Source of the DNA: Desulfuromonadaceae bacterium
GTDB taxonomy: Bacteria; Desulfobacterota; Desulfuromonadia; Geobacterales; Pseudopelobacteraceae
Direction of reading: 5' to 3'
NCBI GenBank assembly: GCA_028683855.1
Contig: JAQUHA010000004.1
Location: forward strand, 83,058-147,057
DNA: 64,000 bases
Shown here: in pieces, positions 46,204 to 55,984 of the stretch
How positions within the stretch are numbered: the first letter of the stretch is position 1
Layout of the letters: each line of letters begins with the position of its first letter
Made by a program: the position numbers and the translations under genes
The notes under the pieces: model-generated
The model's input: only the letters and a program-made list of their open reading frames with translations
Databases searched by the model: none
Told to the model about the DNA's origin: nothing

Positions 46204-46917
46204 TCAGGGAGCTATCATAAAGCGGTTTTTACCACCAAGCTTTGCCTGCCTGAGAGCTTTATCCGCCTGATTAACGCACTCTGAAAGCGATTGTTCGACC
46301 CTGTATTCGCTTATACCTATACTCGCGGTAATCCGTATTCCCGGGTGATTAGCCTTGAATTCTGTCATTGATATAGATTCGAGTATTTTGCGGGCAAGCG
46401 TTATAGCGCCATCAATACTCGTCTCTGTCAGGAGAAACAGGAACTCTTCTCCACCCCACCTTGCACAGACATCCTCGTTTCTGACGCAACTCATCAGTAC
46501 CCGCGCCACCTCAACAAGAACGTCATCACCATCGTTATAACCGTGTGTTTCGTTAAGCTGTTTAAAGTTGTCCAGATCCAGCAGCATAACAGAAAAAGTC
46601 CTCAGATGCCTTTGGGCGCGGCTGAGTTCACGCTCCATTTTCTCCATGATATCCCGTCGGTTTGGAAGACCGGTCATAGGGTCAATCCTGGTAGCAAGGT
46701 CAAGAGAACGATCCATTTCAGTCAGCTGGGTTTTTAGACTCTGGTTCTCCCTGTCGAGGAGTCTGGCACGATTTTTAAGAGCAGAATACTCTTCATACAG
46801 AAGCCTGTATTCAATCATAAGTGGATTGCTGTCATGGCTGCAGCCGGCAATTAAATGCTCAAAATGCGAGTCATGAACTCCAGCTGCATTACGGGATGAG
46901 GCACTCTGCTCTGTCAT
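46204..46917 (-). CDS. Diguanylate cyclase (GGDEF domain)
   Basis: 237 aa from the ATG at 46917, 8 nt after GGAG. An N-terminal coiled coil (EYSALKNRARLLDRENQSLKTQL, about 30-75) leads into a complete GGDEF domain: DPMTGLPNRR, DLDNFKQLNETHGYNDGDDVL, active-site RWGGEEFLFLL (near residue 155), and C-terminal ASIGIS...ADKALRQAKLGGKNR. It should make cyclic di-GMP from GTP in the cytoplasm; no I-site RxxD is obvious ahead of GGEEF (ARNEDVCARWGGEEF has VRNEDV, so R-x-x-D may in fact be present as RNED). The coiled coil suggests activation by dimerisation. An HD-GYP protein at 61189-62160 could oppose it. Confidence 0.92.
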   Translation of the reverse strand: MTEQSASSRNAAGVHDSHFEHLIAGCSHDSNPLMIEYRLLYEEYSALKNRARLLDRENQSLKTQLTEMDRSLDLATRIDPMTGLPNRRDIMEKMERELSRAQRHLRTFSVMLLDLDNFKQLNETHGYNDGDDVLVEVARVLMSCVRNEDVCARWGGEEFLFLLTETSIDGAITLARKILESISMTEFKANHPGIRITASIGISEYRVEQSLSECVNQADKALRQAKLGGKNRFMIAP

Positions 46918-46965
46918 AATCGGCTCTCCTTGAGACACTGGGTAAGTGGCTGAAAACTCTCCTAA

Positions 46966-48411
46966 TCAGCTCGGCAACACCGGGAGTGCGAGACCTGCCA
47001 TCTGCTGAACCATACGCACAACCTGACAGCTGTATCCAAATTCGTTGTCATACCAGACATAAAGAACGCAGCGACTCCCCTGGACTATTGTTGCGAGCGA
47101 ATCCACAACGCCAGCGCTCCTTGATCCGACAAAGTCACTCGATACAACCTCGGGTGAATTTGTATAATCGATCTGATTCTGCAGTGGCGAATTGAGCGAC
47201 ATATCGCGCAGATAACTGTTCAGAGTGACAACATCAACCGGTTGTGAAAGTTCAAGGTTCAGAATTGCAAGTGATACGTTGGGAGTAGGTACACGAATGG
47301 CATTACCTGTAAGTTTTCCGGTAAGAGCCGGAATAACTTTGGCAACTGCCTTTGCTGCTCCGGTTTCGGTTATTACCATATTCAGTGGGGCGGATCGTCC
47401 ACGTCGGGAGGCTTTATGATAGTTGTCTATCAGGTTCTGGTCATTAGTATATGAGTGGCAGGTCTCCAGATGACCGCTTACTATTCCGAAACGGTCGTTA
47501 ACCGCTTTCAGAACCGGAACGATAGCATTTGTGGTGCAGCTTGCAGCGGAAAAAATGGTCTCTTCAGCGGTTATAAGTTCGTCATTTATACCTGAAACAA
47601 CATTTGGAATATCCCCTTTGCCCGGAGCGGTAAGAATGACTTTGGATATACCTTTCGCTTTAAGATGCCTCCCCAGCCCTTCACGGTCGCGCCACTTGCC
47701 GGTGTTATCGATCAGTATGGCATCGCTGATTCCATACTCTGTGTAATCAACATTTTCCGGTGCATCCGCATAAATAATGCGAATCATGTTCCCGTTTGCA
47801 ATTATGGCATTTTCGGCTTCATCTATTGTAATAATACCGTCAAAGTGACCATGTACGGAGTCCCTTCGAAGCAGACTTGCGCGCTTCAGGAGATCATCCG
47901 CCCCCCCTTTCCGTACAACTGCGGCTCTGATTCGGAGTTTTTCGCCGCTGCCGGCTTTTTCTACTAGAATACGTGCCAGCAGACGCCCGATGCGTCCAAA
48001 ACCGTAAAGGACTATATCCTGAGGCTCAGGGCGTAACGCTCCACGCCCGGTGTTTATACGCCCCAGTTCCTGGTTTACAAATTCGTCGATTGTGATTGAG
48101 CCACCCAGTTTCTGATAGTTAACTATCAGTTTACCGAGGTCAACCCTTGCAGGGGCAAGGTCAAGTTTTGCCATGGATTCTACAAGCGGCAGGGTCTGGG
48201 TTACAGAGAGTTCCGCATCAATAATGAGACGGGCAAAGCGGTGAGCCTTTAGTATATCCATAACTGAGCAGTGAACAAGCGGTCTACCGTATACTGTCAG
48301 AACTACGTTGTTTTCACGATACATCCGACCGATAATCGGGAGCATTCGCTCGGCGCAAGCTTCCTGAGTTTTCCATTCCTGAAGGTAGACTTCCTGTTTT
48401 TCTGAGTCCAT
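46966..48411 (-). CDS. gap: Glyceraldehyde-3-phosphate dehydrogenase, long (Gap2-like) form
   Basis: 481 aa, start 48411 with GAGGAGAT upstream. About 130 N-terminal helical residues precede a normal GAPDH: NAD-binding YGFGRIGRLLA, VLTAPGKGDIPNVVSGIN, catalytic ASCTTNA (Cys near residue 290), TCHSYTNDQNLIDNYHKASRRGRSAPLNM, and C-terminal WYDNEFGYSCQVVRM. The long form is known from Pseudomonas-type gap genes and differs from the roughly 335-aa glycolytic enzyme; it converts glyceraldehyde-3-phosphate and NAD to 1,3-bisphosphoglycerate. It lies 79 bp after the Ehr-type operon on the same strand. Whether it is in that transcript is unclear. Confidence 0.9.
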   Translation of the reverse strand: MDSEKQEVYLQEWKTQEACAERMLPIIGRMYRENNVVLTVYGRPLVHCSVMDILKAHRFARLIIDAELSVTQTLPLVESMAKLDLAPARVDLGKLIVNYQKLGGSITIDEFVNQELGRINTGRGALRPEPQDIVLYGFGRIGRLLARILVEKAGSGEKLRIRAAVVRKGGADDLLKRASLLRRDSVHGHFDGIITIDEAENAIIANGNMIRIIYADAPENVDYTEYGISDAILIDNTGKWRDREGLGRHLKAKGISKVILTAPGKGDIPNVVSGINDELITAEETIFSAASCTTNAIVPVLKAVNDRFGIVSGHLETCHSYTNDQNLIDNYHKASRRGRSAPLNMVITETGAAKAVAKVIPALTGKLTGNAIRVPTPNVSLAILNLELSQPVDVVTLNSYLRDMSLNSPLQNQIDYTNSPEVVSSDFVGSRSAGVVDSLATIVQGSRCVLYVWYDNEFGYSCQVVRMVQQMAGLALPVLPS

Positions 48412-48490
48412 TACGCATCTCCTCTTGTCTGTAATAAATCATTTTATCAGATAAAAATTACAATTTATCTCCAAACGATAAATGGTGGTT

Positions 48491-49249
48491 TTACTTTACT
48501 ATGTTAATTAGCCGAAGCAGTCCGTCGAGTATAGTCAACGGGCTTGGCGGGCATCCCGGGATATAAAGATCAACCGGCAGGAGACCGTCAAGACCGTTAT
48601 TCACTTCTGAAAGATCTTTAAATGGACCACCGTTGATCGCGCACGCACCGGCTACAATTACAAGCTTCGGCTCCGGTATGGCTGCGTAGGTATCCAACAG
48701 GGCTTCTCTCATATTTTCTGTTACCGGCCCCGTTACAAACAGAGCGTCAGCGTGTCTGGGACTGGCGACGAACTGTATGCCGAAGCGCCCAATATCCCAC
48801 CCGATTGTGGAGAGTACATTAGTGTCAGCCTCACAGGCATTGCAGCCGCCGGCTGAAACTTCTCGAAGTTTAAGAGAGCGTCCGAACAGGTTGAGAAGGT
48901 CAGCCGCGAGAGCATCAGCAGGTTTATACTCCTCATCGGCTATAACCGTCAACCCCTGACGACTGCGACTTGCAAGACGCGGATCAGTGGAAAAAGAGAT
49001 TGCTCCACCCGGGCAGAGATCTCTACACTCCCCGCAGAAGATACATTTACCCATATCGATAGTCAGTCTTCCGGATTTTGAAACAGCGCCATACTGACAG
49101 GTATCAACACAGGATCTACAACTCTCCGAACATTTGGCTGACTCCAGAATAGGCAGCCCGCGAAACCGTGGAGGGAGCTGTATCGGTGTATCAGGGTACG
49201 TCATGGTGCGATGTCCCTGACGAAAGCGGGTTATAATAGCTTTTAGCAT
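48491..49249 (-). CDS. Hydrogenase-4-like small subunit with ferredoxin domain (HyfI/NuoB + 4Fe4S)
   Basis: 252 aa. N-terminal two-[4Fe-4S] ferredoxin part (CSESCRSCVDTC and CIFCGECRDLC, residues about 38-85) fused to a NuoB-like small subunit with proximal-cluster ligands GGCNACE, GACAINGG and PGCPPSP. The start LKAIITRFRQGHRT is typical of HyfH/HycF-type subunits, so the protein is a fusion of what are HyfH and HyfI elsewhere. It carries electrons through the peripheral arm to the membrane part. Last gene of the complex; the large subunit gene ends 13 bp upstream. Confidence 0.85.
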   Translation of the reverse strand: MLKAIITRFRQGHRTMTYPDTPIQLPPRFRGLPILESAKCSESCRSCVDTCQYGAVSKSGRLTIDMGKCIFCGECRDLCPGGAISFSTDPRLASRSRQGLTVIADEEYKPADALAADLLNLFGRSLKLREVSAGGCNACEADTNVLSTIGWDIGRFGIQFVASPRHADALFVTGPVTENMREALLDTYAAIPEPKLVIVAGACAINGGPFKDLSEVNNGLDGLLPVDLYIPGCPPSPLTILDGLLRLINIVK

Positions 49250-49261
49250 ACAGGCTCCACT

Positions 49262-50782
49262 CTAAAGATCAAAACCGCAGTATGAGAGATTGAAACTTTT
49301 GTTGCAGAGGGGAAAATCAGAAATCTGCTGATTACGGAGCGCAAGAGCCAACCCGGACCAGTTATGGAACGATGGGTCAACAATTTTGTAGCGCTCAAAT
49401 TTCCCTTCACTGTCTGTCAGGGCTACATGACAAATCTCCCCGCGCCACCCTTCCGTAAGTGCTACGGCGCAGCGATCAGGCAGAATCTGCTTCATCTCAG
49501 TTCTATAAGCTCCACGGGGGAGATGACGGAGCTGCTCATCAAGAAAATCGAGCGACCGCTGAATTTCCAGCCACCTAACCATTGAGCGGGAGTAAACATC
49601 ACAACTGTTGCCGGTTATTACAGGAATCTGGGTCATCCTGAATATGCCAAAAGGGTGGTCACGACGAACGTCGCGATTCAATCTGCTGGCTCTTGCGGCA
49701 GGACCTACGAGTCCGATTTCTCTTGCGTCAGCTTCAGAGAGAGTTCCAACGTCTTCAAGTCTTGCCATGACTGAGGGGCTGTTCCAAAGCAGCTCTACCG
49801 CCTGCTTAATTTCAACCCGACCTGCCTGCAGACGCTTCAGTATCTCCTCCGCAGTTGCCGCATCGCAATCAAACGAAACCCCTCCGGGACGTAGCAGCCC
49901 CCTACCAAAACGGCTTCCGCAGAGCAGAGCAGTCATATTCAGAAAATCACCTCTGATCCGACCGCAGAAGGAGGCTGTCGGCAGATAGCCTACATCACCT
50001 GAGATTGCGCCGAGGTCACCAATATGATTCGCCAGTCGCTCCAGCTCAAGAGCTACGCCACGCAGGGTTTCAGCTCTTGGTGAAGCAAAAACTCCGGCAA
50101 GCGACTCCACATTAATGCAGTATGCCTGAGTATGTCCGATGGTCGTATCCCCCGCTATTGTCTCCATGATATGGATAGTGCGTGGATTCGGCGACCCTGC
50201 AACTGTGCGTTCAATGCCGCGATGTTGAAATCCGTGGGCTATTTCAAGATGAAATACCTCTTCCCCATGACACTGAAAACGGAAATGTCCAGGTTCGATA
50301 ATTCCGGCGTGAACGGGACCGACAGCTACCTCGTGTACTTCATCCCCATCTACTTTGTAGAACTCTGTGACGCCAGGGATCAATCCATGTCCATCTGTTT
50401 CACTCCAAAAACCATCACCTTCGCATAAAGGTTTCTGATAACGAACCGGCTTTAACCATGGATGTCCATCGGGACGAATCAGGCACTGTTCGGCAATTTC
50501 GCGCTCGAACATTTCAAATTGCGGGGCGCGAAGAGCCAGAGAGGGGAATGATCCGCAGACTTCTGTAGAAGCAATGCCGAGAGTTCCTGAACCGCCACGC
50601 GCCGACATGAGACAATAAAGCGTTGCACCTTTGGATGATGGCACTCCGAAATAGGAACAGGCTCTCCAGCCAGCATTTATCGAGTCAAGAAGCATCTGGA
50701 AAAAATCTGCGTTTCCAAAAACCGGTATATCGGAGCGGAGAAAGGCACTCCCGTTATATAGAGTTTTCATGCCATAGCTCAT
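49262..50782 (-). CDS. Hydrogenase-4-like large subunit (HyfG/NuoCD fusion) lacking NiFe ligands
   Basis: 506 aa. A NuoC-like N-terminus (about 1-150) followed by a NuoD-like catalytic subunit (HFRFQCHGEEVFHLEIAHGFQHRGIER, NHIGDLGAISGDVGY). In true group 4 hydrogenases the first NiFe motif is ERICGxCxxxHxLAYC; here it reads METIAGDTTIGHTQAYC, so both cysteines are replaced. The C-terminal DPCxxC motif is absent too; the chain ends NLSYCGFDL. It therefore should not be a hydrogenase; such complexes are called Ehr (energy-converting hydrogenase related). Its ATG overlaps the stop of the upstream membrane gene (ATGA). Confidence 0.85.
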   Translation of the reverse strand: MSYGMKTLYNGSAFLRSDIPVFGNADFFQMLLDSINAGWRACSYFGVPSSKGATLYCLMSARGGSGTLGIASTEVCGSFPSLALRAPQFEMFEREIAEQCLIRPDGHPWLKPVRYQKPLCEGDGFWSETDGHGLIPGVTEFYKVDGDEVHEVAVGPVHAGIIEPGHFRFQCHGEEVFHLEIAHGFQHRGIERTVAGSPNPRTIHIMETIAGDTTIGHTQAYCINVESLAGVFASPRAETLRGVALELERLANHIGDLGAISGDVGYLPTASFCGRIRGDFLNMTALLCGSRFGRGLLRPGGVSFDCDAATAEEILKRLQAGRVEIKQAVELLWNSPSVMARLEDVGTLSEADAREIGLVGPAARASRLNRDVRRDHPFGIFRMTQIPVITGNSCDVYSRSMVRWLEIQRSLDFLDEQLRHLPRGAYRTEMKQILPDRCAVALTEGWRGEICHVALTDSEGKFERYKIVDPSFHNWSGLALALRNQQISDFPLCNKSFNLSYCGFDL

Positions 50783-52212
50783 TGCTTCACCTCCAGAAGC
50801 GAAGCTCCTTCACTCAATATATCCATAAGAGGTGCCGGTATCCATACCCCTAGAAGAAAAATAAGCAGAAGAAGAGATAGGGGGGGGCCTACAGTCCAGA
50901 GTGTATCTTTGTATAAAGTAGTTTCGCTGTCAGATGGAGGATCCCCCATAACCATCGGCAAGACAGTCAGCGCCATCCCGATAAAGATGATTCCCAGTGA
51001 AACTAGAAACAGGGAGGCTACAATATATCGCCCCTGAATAAATGCACTGCTGACAATGGTGAATTCACTGATAAAAGGGGCAAATGGTGGAGATCCGGTT
51101 ATCGCGATAAATCCTGCAAGAAAGATACTTCCTGACCAGGGGAGTCGACGGATAGCACCACGAACATGGTCTGTTTTTTTGCTGTTGTAAGAGCGGTGAA
51201 TGTTTCCTGATGATAGAAATAAGACCCCTTTGGTAAGACTGTTTGCCATAATATGAAAAAGTGCTCCGAAAACAGCTTTGCCGCCAAGTCCAAGGGCAAC
51301 TGCCATTATACCGACATGCTCAACGCTCGAATAGGCAAGCATCCGTTTGAAATCTGCCTGACGAGCCATGAAGATGGCGGCAAAAATCATCGAGATCAAC
51401 CCCATTGCTACAAGTGCATTCTGAAAAAAAGCAATCTCCTTTGTTGCCATGCAGAGTTGATAAACCCGAAGTAGAGCGAGAAAAGCAAGATTAACAAGTC
51501 CACCGGCAAGCATTGCTCCTACCATTCCAGGGGATTCACCGTAAGCATCAGGTTTCCAGGTATGCAGAGGTGCCAATCCCATTTTTGTGCCGAATCCTAC
51601 CAGAAGAAATACAAATGCCGCATGAACCCAGCCGGAAGAGAGTTTGCCGGCATCGCTGAGCAGATCGTCGAGTAGAAGAGACGGCTCTACATGAGCAACG
51701 ATGGTGGCGTAGGCGAGAAAATAGAGACCGATCAAAGCAAGCGCGACACCAACCGAACAGATAAGAAGGTACTTCCAGGTTGCTTCAATAGATCGGGCGT
51801 TCCGTTTAAAATATATCAGCGGCGTCATCGAGATGGTGGTAGTTTCCAAAGCGACCCACATAAGACCAAGATGATGTGTGATTGTAACCGTTGACGCAGC
51901 GGCAAGGCAGATGAGCAGCGAAGAGCAGAAAACACGATTGGAGCGCTCTACACGGTAAGCGAGATAGCCGATGGAATAGATTGCACAGAACATGAACAGA
52001 ACTGTCGTACTTAAAAGAACTATCTTTCCGAGAGCATCCAGGTGAAACCACCCCCCCGGTGACTCTGCGGGGGTGCAGATCAGAAGCTGTATAGTTGTCC
52101 CTAAATGTCCAAGAGCAAATGCGGAGAGGGCAACAGGGCGCAGACGATCAGACGGAATAAGCCATGTGGTAAGCGCTCCTAAAAGCGGAAGAATTATCAG
52201 TACAGCGAGCAT
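50779..52212 (-). CDS. Hydrogenase-4-like membrane subunit (HyfF/NuoN-type antiporter)
   Basis: 477 aa, GAGGAGT ribosome site. About 14 transmembrane helices and the proton-antiporter signature (GTKMGLAPLHTWKPDAYGESPGMVGAML; ADFKRMLAYSSVEHVGIMAVALGLG) place it with HyfF and the Nuo L/M/N family, which pump ions across the cytoplasmic membrane. The short C-terminus has no lateral helix. Overlaps the large-subunit gene by 4 bp. Confidence 0.87.
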   Translation of the reverse strand: MLAVLIILPLLGALTTWLIPSDRLRPVALSAFALGHLGTTIQLLICTPAESPGGWFHLDALGKIVLLSTTVLFMFCAIYSIGYLAYRVERSNRVFCSSLLICLAAASTVTITHHLGLMWVALETTTISMTPLIYFKRNARSIEATWKYLLICSVGVALALIGLYFLAYATIVAHVEPSLLLDDLLSDAGKLSSGWVHAAFVFLLVGFGTKMGLAPLHTWKPDAYGESPGMVGAMLAGGLVNLAFLALLRVYQLCMATKEIAFFQNALVAMGLISMIFAAIFMARQADFKRMLAYSSVEHVGIMAVALGLGGKAVFGALFHIMANSLTKGVLFLSSGNIHRSYNSKKTDHVRGAIRRLPWSGSIFLAGFIAITGSPPFAPFISEFTIVSSAFIQGRYIVASLFLVSLGIIFIGMALTVLPMVMGDPPSDSETTLYKDTLWTVGPPLSLLLLIFLLGVWIPAPLMDILSEGASLLEVKQ

Positions 52213-52216
52213 GGTG

Positions 52217-52858
52217 CTACTCCTCTTTGAGGGAGGTCAGACGGGATGTGTCAAGAGATGCAAATTCCCGGCTGATATAATTTATAACTATCCCCATTAC
52301 GAAGGTTCCGACGAGCAGATCAAGCAGAGCCCCCGCCTCTACCATTATAGGCATTGCGTCTGCCAGCAGCAGACCGAAGATAAAAATACCATTTTCCAGG
52401 ACAAGATACCCTATAACCTGCGAAATTGCTTTGCGACGGGTCGTTAAAATCAGAAAGCCTGCCATAAGGGTTGCCATTGAGGCTGGAACAAATATGTAGT
52501 TCTGATGTTCAGCCAGCATTGGCAGTTTACCGGCAAAGCCAAATGAGAGCGCCGTAAAAACCGCTCCGAGCAGAAGTGTCGGCACATAGCCGAGGTATGG
52601 TTCAGCTTCCCTTTTTATCTCCGCAGAACGCATCGCTCTGCTTAACATCATTGGAATTACCACCCCCTTGGTGACAAGTATCATCGATATAATACCGACA
52701 AGGTGCCACGAAAAAGGGTGAATAAGTGCAGGTAGAACCCCTAGAATAACGCCTTGAACAGCTACCGCCCGAATTGAAAAAATCAGGCGGCTTGTTCCAA
52801 GAACAACAAAGTTTATCAGCAGTACCAGGACTAGAAGTTGGTCGGCAATTGTAATCAT
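52217..52858 (-). CDS. Hydrogenase-4-like membrane subunit (HyfE-type)
   Basis: 213 aa, six or seven transmembrane helices. The order of helices and the QVIGYLVLENGIFIFGLLLA segment (NuoK-like) identify HyfE. Located 4 bp before the next gene, as in hyf operons. HyfE supplies the NuoK-like part of the proton path. Confidence 0.85.
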   Translation of the reverse strand: MITIADQLLVLVLLINFVVLGTSRLIFSIRAVAVQGVILGVLPALIHPFSWHLVGIISMILVTKGVVIPMMLSRAMRSAEIKREAEPYLGYVPTLLLGAVFTALSFGFAGKLPMLAEHQNYIFVPASMATLMAGFLILTTRRKAISQVIGYLVLENGIFIFGLLLADAMPIMVEAGALLDLLVGTFVMGIVINYISREFASLDTSRLTSLKEE

Positions 52859-52862
52859 GTCA

Positions 52863-53771
52863 TTACCTTATAACCAGCAGAGTTGAAAAAGCGGCAAGTA
52901 TCGTGGCAGCCACAAGAAGTTGGGGTACGCGAATCAACCGCAGACGAGCCATGACAGATTCAACCACTCCTATAACAACTGCCAGCTCCAGCATCGAAAT
53001 AATGAACAGCCCCCAGTCAAGATAGGGGTTTCCGGTTGCATAAGGGAGCGCGATATGAACAAAGAAAGCGCCAAGCACAAAAAGTTTAAGCGAAGCTGCG
53101 TAGTGTATGATTCCGAGTGCAGGACCACTGTGATCAAGCACCATGACTTCATGAATCATGGTAAGTTCAAGATGCGTATTTGGGTCATCAAATGGAATGC
53201 GGCAGTTTTCGGCAAGAAGGACAATGAACATCCCGCCGACTAGCATAAGCAGTGCTGCACCGGCGTTAAGCCAGATTCCAAAGCTGATGTTAATCAGCAT
53301 TGGCGAAAGTGAATATGAACCGGAGAGGCGGGAGAGCGTAATCAGTGCAAAGAAGAGCGTAGGCTCTGCCAGACAGGAATAGGCTGCTTCCCGTGCAGAC
53401 CCCATCCCCTCAAAGCTGGATCCGGTGTCAAGGGCGGCTGCCATTGTGAAAAAACGCCCCAGAGCGAATAGATATGCATAAAGAATCATATCACCCTGAA
53501 ATGAAATCGGTGATGGGTGCGCACCGAATGGTATCAGGAGCGCGGCTATGGATGTAGATGCAAGAGCAACAATTGGACCGGCACGAAAAATCCACGTTGT
53601 CGTACTGCTGAACACACTCCCCTTATGCAGCAGTCGTATTATATCGTAGTACGGCTGTAGAAATGGCGCACCTGTCCGCCCTGCAAAGAGTGCTTTTGTC
53701 TTGCCGATCACGCCGATTAGAAGTGGCGGCATAAGAATAGCCAGGAAAATATGGATTATGCTGTTAGTCAT
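52863..53771 (-). CDS. Hydrogenase-4-like membrane subunit (HyfC/NuoH-type)
   Basis: 302 aa, eight or so transmembrane helices. Shows the NuoH signatures GRTGAPFLQPYYDIIRLLHK, GSAREAAYSCLAEPTLF and RIPFDDPNTHLELTMIHEVM. This subunit joins the membrane and peripheral arms. RBS GGAGAG upstream of the ATG at 53771. Confidence 0.87.
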   Translation of the reverse strand: MTNSIIHIFLAILMPPLLIGVIGKTKALFAGRTGAPFLQPYYDIIRLLHKGSVFSSTTTWIFRAGPIVALASTSIAALLIPFGAHPSPISFQGDMILYAYLFALGRFFTMAAALDTGSSFEGMGSAREAAYSCLAEPTLFFALITLSRLSGSYSLSPMLINISFGIWLNAGAALLMLVGGMFIVLLAENCRIPFDDPNTHLELTMIHEVMVLDHSGPALGIIHYAASLKLFVLGAFFVHIALPYATGNPYLDWGLFIISMLELAVVIGVVESVMARLRLIRVPQLLVAATILAAFSTLLVIR

Positions 53772-53796
53772 TATGTCTCTCCGTAACGCCCTTCTG

Positions 53797-55794
53797 CTAG
53801 TGAGCCCAGAGCATCAGAATAAACAGTGTCGCAAATATATATATCATGTAGACGTGCATCCTGCCGTGCTGAAGACGGCGCAGAAATGCAAAGGATACTC
53901 CTGCCAGAGAAAAAAGCGGAGCAATGACACGCTCAAGAAAAGTCTCTGTAGGAGCGTCGCTACATAGCGATTTTCCCGGAAAGAGTCCTGACAAAACAGG
54001 ACGTTTTATATCCTGTCTTACTATGCCGTTAAATACGGATACCGGCAGCTCTGAGAAAGATGTTGCTCCATACTGCATACGGGATGATCCACGCTGGTAA
54101 CCACACCCCCATGTTGAGCCGGTTGTCGAACCGGCTCTCTGCATACGCCATCGCCAGAAGAGAGTCACTACCGCCGCAAGTGCTACCAGAGAGAGCCCTG
54201 TAAGGCTGATTTTTCCGAGAACATCTCCATATCCATCCGGATTGAAAGGGATCGCTGTCCCGGGCATAAATACATTTATTGCAGGGTTAACAAAACGAAG
54301 AGCCTGATAAGGCAAGAGACCGATAAGTACACAGAGCAGCGCAAAAAACGCCATTGGAAGCAACATTGTAAATCCCGGTTCGTGTACAGCGGTTGAAAAA
54401 TAGCTGCGCGGAGTACCCAGAAAGATAGAGCTGTATAATTTTGTAAAAGCAATGAGAGCCATACCACCAACAAGCGCCAGCAGAGGAGCAAGCAGCACGA
54501 GATATACCAGAGTGGAAGCCTGGATCTGCGAGAAAAAGCCAGAATAAATCAGAAATTCTGACACAAAGCCGTTAAGCGGCGGAATGCCGCAGATGGAAAC
54601 CGAGCCGATAAGAAAGAGTAGCGCGGCTCGCGGCATATTTTTGGCGAGCCCCCCCATCAGATTCATATCACGCGAACCTGTTGCGTGGATAATAACCCCG
54701 GAACCAAAAAAGAGAAGCGGTTTGAAAAAACTGTGATTGAGAATATGAAGAAGCGCACCTGCCATACCAAGATATGCCAGAGTTCTGTTATTACTTGAAA
54801 TGCCGAGCATTGCGACACCAAGAGAGGTGGTTATGATGCCGATGTTCTCAATACTGCTGCAGGCAAGAAGACGTTTCAGATCTTTCTGCGCAAGAGCAAA
54901 CAGAATTCCGAAAAGAGCTGAAAGTATGCCGGCAACCGTAAGAACAACACCCCAGATGATAGGTGGATCGTGAAAGAAGGTGAGAGTTCGGAATATGCCG
55001 TACAACCCCATTTTCAGCATTACTCCCGACATAATTGCAGAAACATGGCTCGGCGCATTTGCATGAGCCTGTGGAAGCCAGGTGTGAAGCGGCATAATAC
55101 CGGCTTTAGCACCAAAACCGACAAATGCCGTAAGGAGTATTGCCGTTGCAGCCGGAGTATATGGTAACAGTGATCCGGCAACAGGAAAGGTGAGTGAGCC
55201 TGACTCTGCCGAGAGCAGTGAAAATAGAGCATAAAGTGCAGCACTGCCTGTGTGAGTTGCAATAAGGTAGACTGTTCCTGCTTTCCGGACATCTTCCCGG
55301 CTCTGTTCGGTTACGACCAGAAAGTAGGCTGAAATTGCCATAACTTCCCAAAACATGAGAAAAAACACTCCGTTACGGGCTGTCAAAAGAACTGCCATTG
55401 ATGCAGCAAGGATGCCGTAGAAGAAGGTCAGACTTTTTTCAGTTGACGGATGCTCCCTGGCTGGCCAGTAACCGAGAGCAAAGAGGGAGCCGGAGGCTGC
55501 AACAAGATATACCGGAATGAGGAAAAAGGCGGATAGCGGATCAATAGAAATTTCGCAGGGACCGAATGGGAGTCCCCAGTTCACTGCAAAAGTAGTTGTG
55601 TTTTGTGAAAAAAGCAGAACAAGTGCAGCGGCAAAGCCGGACAGAGAAGCAGCAATAGTGATAACTGTTGCCAGTAGCTGGCCAAAGCCAGGTTTGCTGA
55701 TGAAAAGACCGGGGATTCCCGCAAAACCGATAAAAAAGGCGGAAGTCAACGCCACAACAGTAGGGTCGTACACACCCTGCAGAGCGCACAACAT
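53797..55794 (-). CDS. Hydrogenase-4-like membrane subunit (HyfB-type antiporter), copy 2
   Basis: About 665 aa from the ATG at 55794, which has AAGGAG at 9 nt; the longer start at 55857 has no ribosome site. About 16 transmembrane helices with the antiporter motif (GFGAKAGIMPLHTWLPQAHANAPSHVSAIMSGVMLKMG, then KDLKRLLACSSIENIGII). C-terminal GCGYQRGSSRMQYGATSFSEL tail matches HyfB/HycC. It is a close paralogue of the gene upstream, so the complex has two HyfB-type antiporters, likely two ion channels besides HyfF. Confidence 0.86.
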   Translation of the reverse strand: MLCALQGVYDPTVVALTSAFFIGFAGIPGLFISKPGFGQLLATVITIAASLSGFAAALVLLFSQNTTTFAVNWGLPFGPCEISIDPLSAFFLIPVYLVAASGSLFALGYWPAREHPSTEKSLTFFYGILAASMAVLLTARNGVFFLMFWEVMAISAYFLVVTEQSREDVRKAGTVYLIATHTGSAALYALFSLLSAESGSLTFPVAGSLLPYTPAATAILLTAFVGFGAKAGIMPLHTWLPQAHANAPSHVSAIMSGVMLKMGLYGIFRTLTFFHDPPIIWGVVLTVAGILSALFGILFALAQKDLKRLLACSSIENIGIITTSLGVAMLGISSNNRTLAYLGMAGALLHILNHSFFKPLLFFGSGVIIHATGSRDMNLMGGLAKNMPRAALLFLIGSVSICGIPPLNGFVSEFLIYSGFFSQIQASTLVYLVLLAPLLALVGGMALIAFTKLYSSIFLGTPRSYFSTAVHEPGFTMLLPMAFFALLCVLIGLLPYQALRFVNPAINVFMPGTAIPFNPDGYGDVLGKISLTGLSLVALAAVVTLFWRWRMQRAGSTTGSTWGCGYQRGSSRMQYGATSFSELPVSVFNGIVRQDIKRPVLSGLFPGKSLCSDAPTETFLERVIAPLFSLAGVSFAFLRRLQHGRMHVYMIYIFATLFILMLWAH

Positions 55795-55984
55795 AAGCAG
55801 GGACTCCTTGTATCTATGAATACGGGAACGGGTCAGCGCTGCAAGACGGGCTCTCATTTATTAAGCAGGTGGGTATATTGAACCTTTACGCTAACGTCTG
55901 TCAATCTAAAATTGTCTGCAGCAACCTGACAGTTAAATCATACGATTTCACACACGGTTTCATAAAAAGATCTGAAAGCTGATG